Shown here in pieces: positions 59,940-64,000 of a stretch of 64,000 nucleotides of DNA. The DNA is from Ephemerocybe angulata (Eukaryota > Basidiomycota > Agaricomycetes > Agaricales > Psathyrellaceae). Every line of letters begins with the position of its first letter. Within the stretch, counting starts at the first letter, position 1. The notes beneath the pieces were generated by a model. That model was not told where the DNA came from, did not search any database, and was given only the letters and a program-made list of their open reading frames with translations. Position numbers and translations under genes: made by a program. Location: the NCBI GenBank assembly GCA_013368325.1, contig JAACJK010000004.1, positions 620,001-684,000 on the forward strand. Reading direction: 5' to 3'.

Positions 59940-60172
59940 AGGTCACTTCTGTAGGACTGGTGAACTTCCAGTGAACACTGTGAACTTTTACCAAAACATA
60001 AAATCAAAGTCTGGTGGAAGTTCACTGAACTTCCACTGAATTTCCACTGGACTTTTGCTGGAATTCTTATAGGAATCCAAAATGTTCAGTTCAGTTCAGT
60101 ATGTTCAGGAGGATTTCAGTAGAAGTCTGCACTGGATTTCTAGTGAACTCTTACTGAACTGATAGTAGATTG
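59940..60172. mobile_element. Foldback element FB2 (GAAGTTCA words)
   Basis: TGTAGGACTGGTGAACTTCC at the left, and repeated TGAACTTCC, GGAAGTTCA and GTTCAGT words throughout. It is related to FB1 by word content and by the TGTAGGA start. Confidence 0.45.
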
Positions 60173-61462
60173 ATACAAAGCTTTATTTGTTTGCATGATT
60201 TGATGCTTCTCATACACACTGACTAATCATTCTCACAAGTCTTTTTCATCATTTTTCTTGTTTAAAGATACAGAAACATAAAATACATAGCCAAAAAGGC
60301 TGTAGCAAGCCTTCTCAAAACTGTTGCCTCATAGCTGGTACTAATAGCAGCACAGACGCTAACTGTAGAAGTTCCTCAGACTCAGACAAAACAAATTATG
60401 CTGTGATTGGGCAGAGAGTGTCATGAACATGGCATAGAATGTGTATAAATACCACGGTCCACTTATTCAGCCAAGCTGGATATAGTGCCAGCATAGTGGT
60501 TAGCAGGGCCGTCTCTCCACGTCAGAGAGCTAATGGGTGTAGTCAACTATGATCAGCCTTTGTCAAATATATCTATAACAGAGGAGTGCCTCACACACCA
60601 GGAAGTTCCTGCAGAGAATATCCGTGACTCCAGTCCAAACAACATTTCTGAAAACGATGATGGTAATTTATTAGAAAAGGCATGGCAGTATGGCAAGGAC
60701 ATTGATAAAACACTTACCTTGAAGTACTTTTTTTGTCATGCACCTCATCAAAAACCAATCTTGCACCTCTTCACTCGCGATTATTATCAGCATTTAATGT
60801 TTCTTTAAAGGATGGGAGAATTCTGGAATACAAAGACAATCTGCCAAGCGTCTGTATGAGAAATGTACAGCTTCTGTTATCAGCATGGGTCTAGGCCTAC
60901 ATGTGGACAAACTGGTACTCACCAAAAAGGTAGAAGCTTTGGACACAATCAGTATTGCTCTATCTGTCTCAACTATGAACTAATATGAACATCAAGAACT
61001 TTTGGAAGCAACTGAAATTTTGTTATCTGCACAATTACACATGTTCTCCTGGCTCCACCAACTTGTTTGAATTCTTCTCTGGTATGTTATTCAGGAAGAT
61101 GGAACCTCATTTCTTCCTTCAGGTCTATTGGCAGCACATACAGCCTCTCTACTTGCACCCAGCTCTCTAGGGGAAACTTGCCAAAGCCTCCATAACCAAT
61201 GGTGATAATAAGCAGTGGGGTGGTGACAACAGGTTGTGGTATTCCACTAGTCAGTGAAAGTTGGATGTGTGTACACGCGCCCCCAGATTGGTGTGGGCAG
61301 GACTACAGATCTCAGCTTAAGATCTACAGCAAAGGACAAGGTGACCAATCAAGAAACTAATGATGCTTCAAAATGTGCATACACCACTATATCATTTACT
61401 GATTGAGACTACATTGGCTTGACTGCCAAATCCAGCCCTTTTGACCCCAACCTAGGCTGCTC
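60173..61462. other. Repeat-like DNA without a supported gene
   Basis: A+T-richer than the left part of the window. Short open frames at 60533-60808 and 60985-61170 have no recognised domain. Confidence 0.35.
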
Positions 61463-61690
61463 GATCAGTCTCTACATCCCAGATTTGGATAGTTTTGTTG
61501 CTGGACCCAGAGATAACATGACTCCCATCTGGCCAGAAGGCAACTGAGTGAACCGCAATAGCAAGGTGTCCTATAAATAGATTGAAGGAAAGCTAGCCTG
61601 TTTTGCATGTCTCAGACCCTGACAGTCCTGTCACCGATCCAGAGAAAATGTACCTCCCATCGGGGGAGAAGCCCTATACTTCACACTCCC
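61463..61690 (-). pseudogene. WD40-repeat gene fragment
   Basis: On the complement, 61571-61463 reads GHLAIAVHSVAF, PDGSHVISGSSNKTIQIWD. 61690-61603 reads GFSPDGRYIFSGS and, after a frameshift, DRTVRV followed by TGA where the WD40 Trp should be. These are two adjacent blades of a decayed WD40 protein, cut off by the foldback element at 61699. Confidence 0.75.
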
Positions 61691-61698
61691 CCAGGAGC

Positions 61699-61902
61699 CC
61701 TGTAGGACTCCAGCTTGACCGTCAGACTTCCAGTGGACTTCCAATGGACTTCTGCCAGACTTACTATAAAAGGTGCATTTCTATTGGAAGTCCAACAGGA
61801 GTCCAACAGAAGTCCAGCTTGTCTGGTAAAATCCAGTTGAGTCCAGTTGAAACTTGAAAGTCCAGTTCAAGTCCAGTTGGAGTCTAGCTGGACTCCTATG
61901 GG
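61699..61902. mobile_element. Foldback element FB3 built from GTCCAG words
   Basis: 204 bp; ends CCTGTAGGACTCCAGCT and, reversed, CCCATAGGAGTCCAGCT. The interior is a series of GTCCAG, CTGGAC and GGACTTCC words. The TIR equals that of FB1 with GTTCAG changed to CTCCAG/GTCCAG. Confidence 0.65.
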
Positions 61903-61907
61903 ACTTT

Positions 61908-61995
61908 TATTCCGAGGCCATTTATGGCTCAGGTACTTGTACCAGCATAAAAGTGCCAAGAAATTCAGCGATTTCAGGCCATGTGACTGTGGCAT
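61908..61995 (+). pseudogene. Fragment of the FRGHLW gene family
   Basis: TTCCGAGGCCATTTATGGCTC, AAAAGTGCCAAGAAA and AGGCCATGTGAC match 49050-49128 in order with small changes. It has been truncated by the adjacent foldback element. Confidence 0.6.
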
Positions 61996-63585
61996 GACCA
62001 GTGCCATTTTGGGGTGGTGCCCTTAATACCCCGCTCAGCCACAACAGTTCTCGCCCTCTCCTGGAAGAGCTTTCCTGCTCTTCACCCCAGCTGCCCCACC
62101 CCACTCTATTCACTGTTCGCTGAAACCCAAAATCCTATTCTGTCCAAGAACAAGCACTCACAGTAGGCAAGAGTAGCACGCATTCTGGCCGCGGCAGAAA
62201 ATGAGAGAGGTCAAACCAAAGGACTCGATACGGCGAGCAAAGCAGAGCTTCTGGTATAGGGGAAGAAGGGAGAGGGAGATGCAGGAGGGGATAACTGGGT
62301 TCGACAAGCACCAAGTCCAGATCATTACCTGCTTTGAGGAACTGATGTATCCTAGGTGAGCACGTCAATCTGGAGGGCCAAATGGGTGTACTCACAGGGT
62401 AAAAGCCACAGTCCTAAACCTTACACATAGAGTTGGCACCCCACTCACATTGACCACTCACTAGCCAACAACATGAACCCACCAGCGATGATGCCCACAC
62501 CACCAATCCCTTGTTTCCTGCTTTGCTTGAATGCTGACCCAAAACAACAACAGCGAACACACCTCGACCTCTTCGACTCCTGCATTATGGAGCACAGTGC
62601 GAGAAACCATCAAAGATGTGCCCAGAATGCACAAGAACGACATCAAGGACTCACCGTGTACCCAACTAGCATCCCATCACCCACCGTACTCTGACATTCT
62701 CGAGAGTCTATCACCTCGCCACTGCGAACGACAACAAATATCCATTTGGCACCAGTTCCTGGAAGGCAAAGAAAGCAAGTCAGCGCCAATATGAGCTCAA
62801 CGATGCGCATCTGGCTTACCTGGGCGACCTATGCCAGGTTCGACGACAGTGGCAGAGAGCGTGAAAGGGAGTTCTAGAATGTCATAAGGTTAGTCCCCCC
62901 ATTTTGATTCAATTTTTATGTGTCGCTCGGCACCTTACGAGAAATCAAAGTCTTTGGGTTCTGGTGGGAGTATGGTCGCAAGGCTGAAACTCATGCATCC
63001 CTGCTTACCTTAGGGAAGAAGGCAAGTGAGCTGCAGGAGGAGATAGCCACCAGATCATTACTATGTTCCTGAAGACCGATGGGTGGAGGAACCTCTCAAA
63101 AGGTGTAGCCAATGTAGGATTGGGGGCGGGGCTTTTGGAACTGAAAATGGAAGGGAATGGGGAACATTTTCTAGGTATGTGTTTGTGTTTCTCAATCTTG
63201 TGAATTGTGAGCCAACCACAGAATACTTTCTTCTACATGTAAAATATGCCCATCATTCTATACCATAATACCCTTGTTAGCCCGCTAAAACCGTCATCAG
63301 TGTACCTCTCCGTTCCTGCTGTGTACAGCCTTCACCCTCCAACATCTATTGCTTACCCATATCCCCACTATAGCTCCTCTGTCTCACATTCTACCCTCTT
63401 TCTGTCAGCTCTATTCACAAATCCATGTGTTCCATCTGTAAATTCGCTGGTTTGTCGTGCGTCAGTCCTCACACAGCTGCATATAAGCTGGCCACCAATT
63501 TTCAGCCTTTTGAAGGTGAACGATGGGGCGGCGCAGAGTCAGTAAGTGTCCATAACTCGAGTTCACGATGACCAACTGACAAGTG
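61996..63585. other. Repeat-like DNA without a supported gene
   Basis: Several intron-like ends occur (AACAACAG near 62550, TATGCCAG near 62838), suggesting another decayed mini-exon locus. No frame can be defended. Confidence 0.3.
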
Positions 63586-63715
63586 ACATCATGTAGATCA
63601 TGACATCACAGGTACAGGTACCATCAATGATGTCATGCAAATCAGGCACAGGTACCATCAATGTAGATCATGACATCATAGGTACAGGTACCATCAATAT
63701 CATTAGGCTGATGCC
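63586..63715. repeat. Tandem repeat with ATGTAGATCATGACATCA and GGTACAGGTACCATCA
   Basis: About two and a half imperfect units of 60-70 bp. GGTACAGGTACCATCA recurs twice and CACAGGTACCATCA once. ATGTAGATCATGACATCA recurs twice and is itself partly palindromic. Confidence 0.7.
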
Positions 63716-63721
63716 ATCAGC

Positions 63722-64000
63722 AGTGGACTAGACCAATTTATCAAATGACAGCAGTGGACTAGTCCAGACAATAATGGACTAGTCCAATTTATCAATTGAC
63801 AGCAGTGGACTAGTCCAGACTATAATGGACTTGTCCAATCTATGCAAAACAGGTTGGTGGACTAGTCCACAATCAAGATTGGAAAAGTCCAATACTGGTC
63901 AAGTCCACACTGGATCAAATGGAAAAAGTCCACCTAATTGGACAAAATTCCAACCCTGGAAAAAGTCCATTAACGAAGACCCCAGACACCTGGACAAACA
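63722..64000. repeat. GGACTAGTCC-word foldback region, runs off the window
   Basis: The 12-bp palindrome TGGACTAGTCCA or near variants recur at least five times, interleaved with TGGAC/GTCCA half-words every 15-25 bp. The right boundary lies outside the window. Confidence 0.6.

Noticed and set aside
60481..60535. tRNA-like sequence (GCATAGTGGTTAGCAG resembles an A box)
   Set aside because: No B box (GGTTCGANTCC) and no cloverleaf could be drawn.
63722..64000. CRISPR-like array of short repeats
   Set aside because: Repeats are palindromic words with irregular spacing and many half-words; the DNA is eukaryotic and no cas gene is present.

Overview
The window looks like nuclear DNA of a mushroom-forming basidiomycete (Agaricomycetes). 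Genes carry many spliceosomal introns of about 50-60 nt with CTGAC/CTAAC-like branch sites. The gene families (LARP1-like La protein, arginyl-tRNA synthetase, Pontin-type RuvB-like ATPase, furin-repeat membrane protein, GTPase-WD40 proteins) are fungal, and the retrotransposon is a Ty3/gypsy chromovirus. The species cannot be named from the sequence alone.

Layout. 1-1741: no gene recognised. 1742-4928 (-): LARP1-like RNA-binding protein. 5272-8134 (-): secreted/membrane Cys-rich furin-repeat receptor-like protein. About 8.5-11.3 kb: a run of GT-AG introns of 50-59 nt between small exon-like blocks, function unknown. 11.3-14.9 kb: mostly empty, with one strong hairpin. 15055-17515 (-): a second copy of the furin-repeat gene, lacking its C-terminal 133 residues.

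17.97-38.9 kb is an accessory island of NLR-like genes. It holds three intact genes of one design (AIG1-like GTPase, coiled coil, 7-blade WD40): 18909-21743 (+), 30328-33159 (-) and 34773-37540 (-). A pseudogene of the family lies at 22381-23085. The first two genes sit in about 4-kb inverted repeat arms around an 8-kb spacer. Among them are three copies of an unrecognised small gene (23518-23902, 24636-25048, 38482-38857). Each encodes 83-88 residues in three exons, with a shared N-terminal SLFxxSSNFxISE motif and a C-terminal AGxxAGSAM membrane segment. I propose that the GTPase-WD40 proteins are sensors and the small proteins membrane effectors or partners. This is inference from clustering and architecture. 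The spacer also holds a 1099-residue low-complexity protein gene (26539-30007, -).

39288-43900 (+): a 1468-residue acidic, disordered protein with two MluI cell-cycle boxes in its promoter. 44568-46540 (+): arginyl-tRNA synthetase with an upstream extension that looks like a mitochondrial presequence.

47.1-64 kb is repeat-rich. A Pontin (RuvBL1) pseudogene is split into halves about 10 kb apart in opposite orientation, as expected from an inversion. Between the halves lie a small TIR element, a Ty3-type LTR, a second mini-exon array, and a decayed gag-pol with a C-terminal chromodomain. Beyond 58.8 kb are foldback elements, each built from its own short word (GTTCAG, GTCCAG, GGACTAGTCC), a WD40 fragment and tandem repeats.
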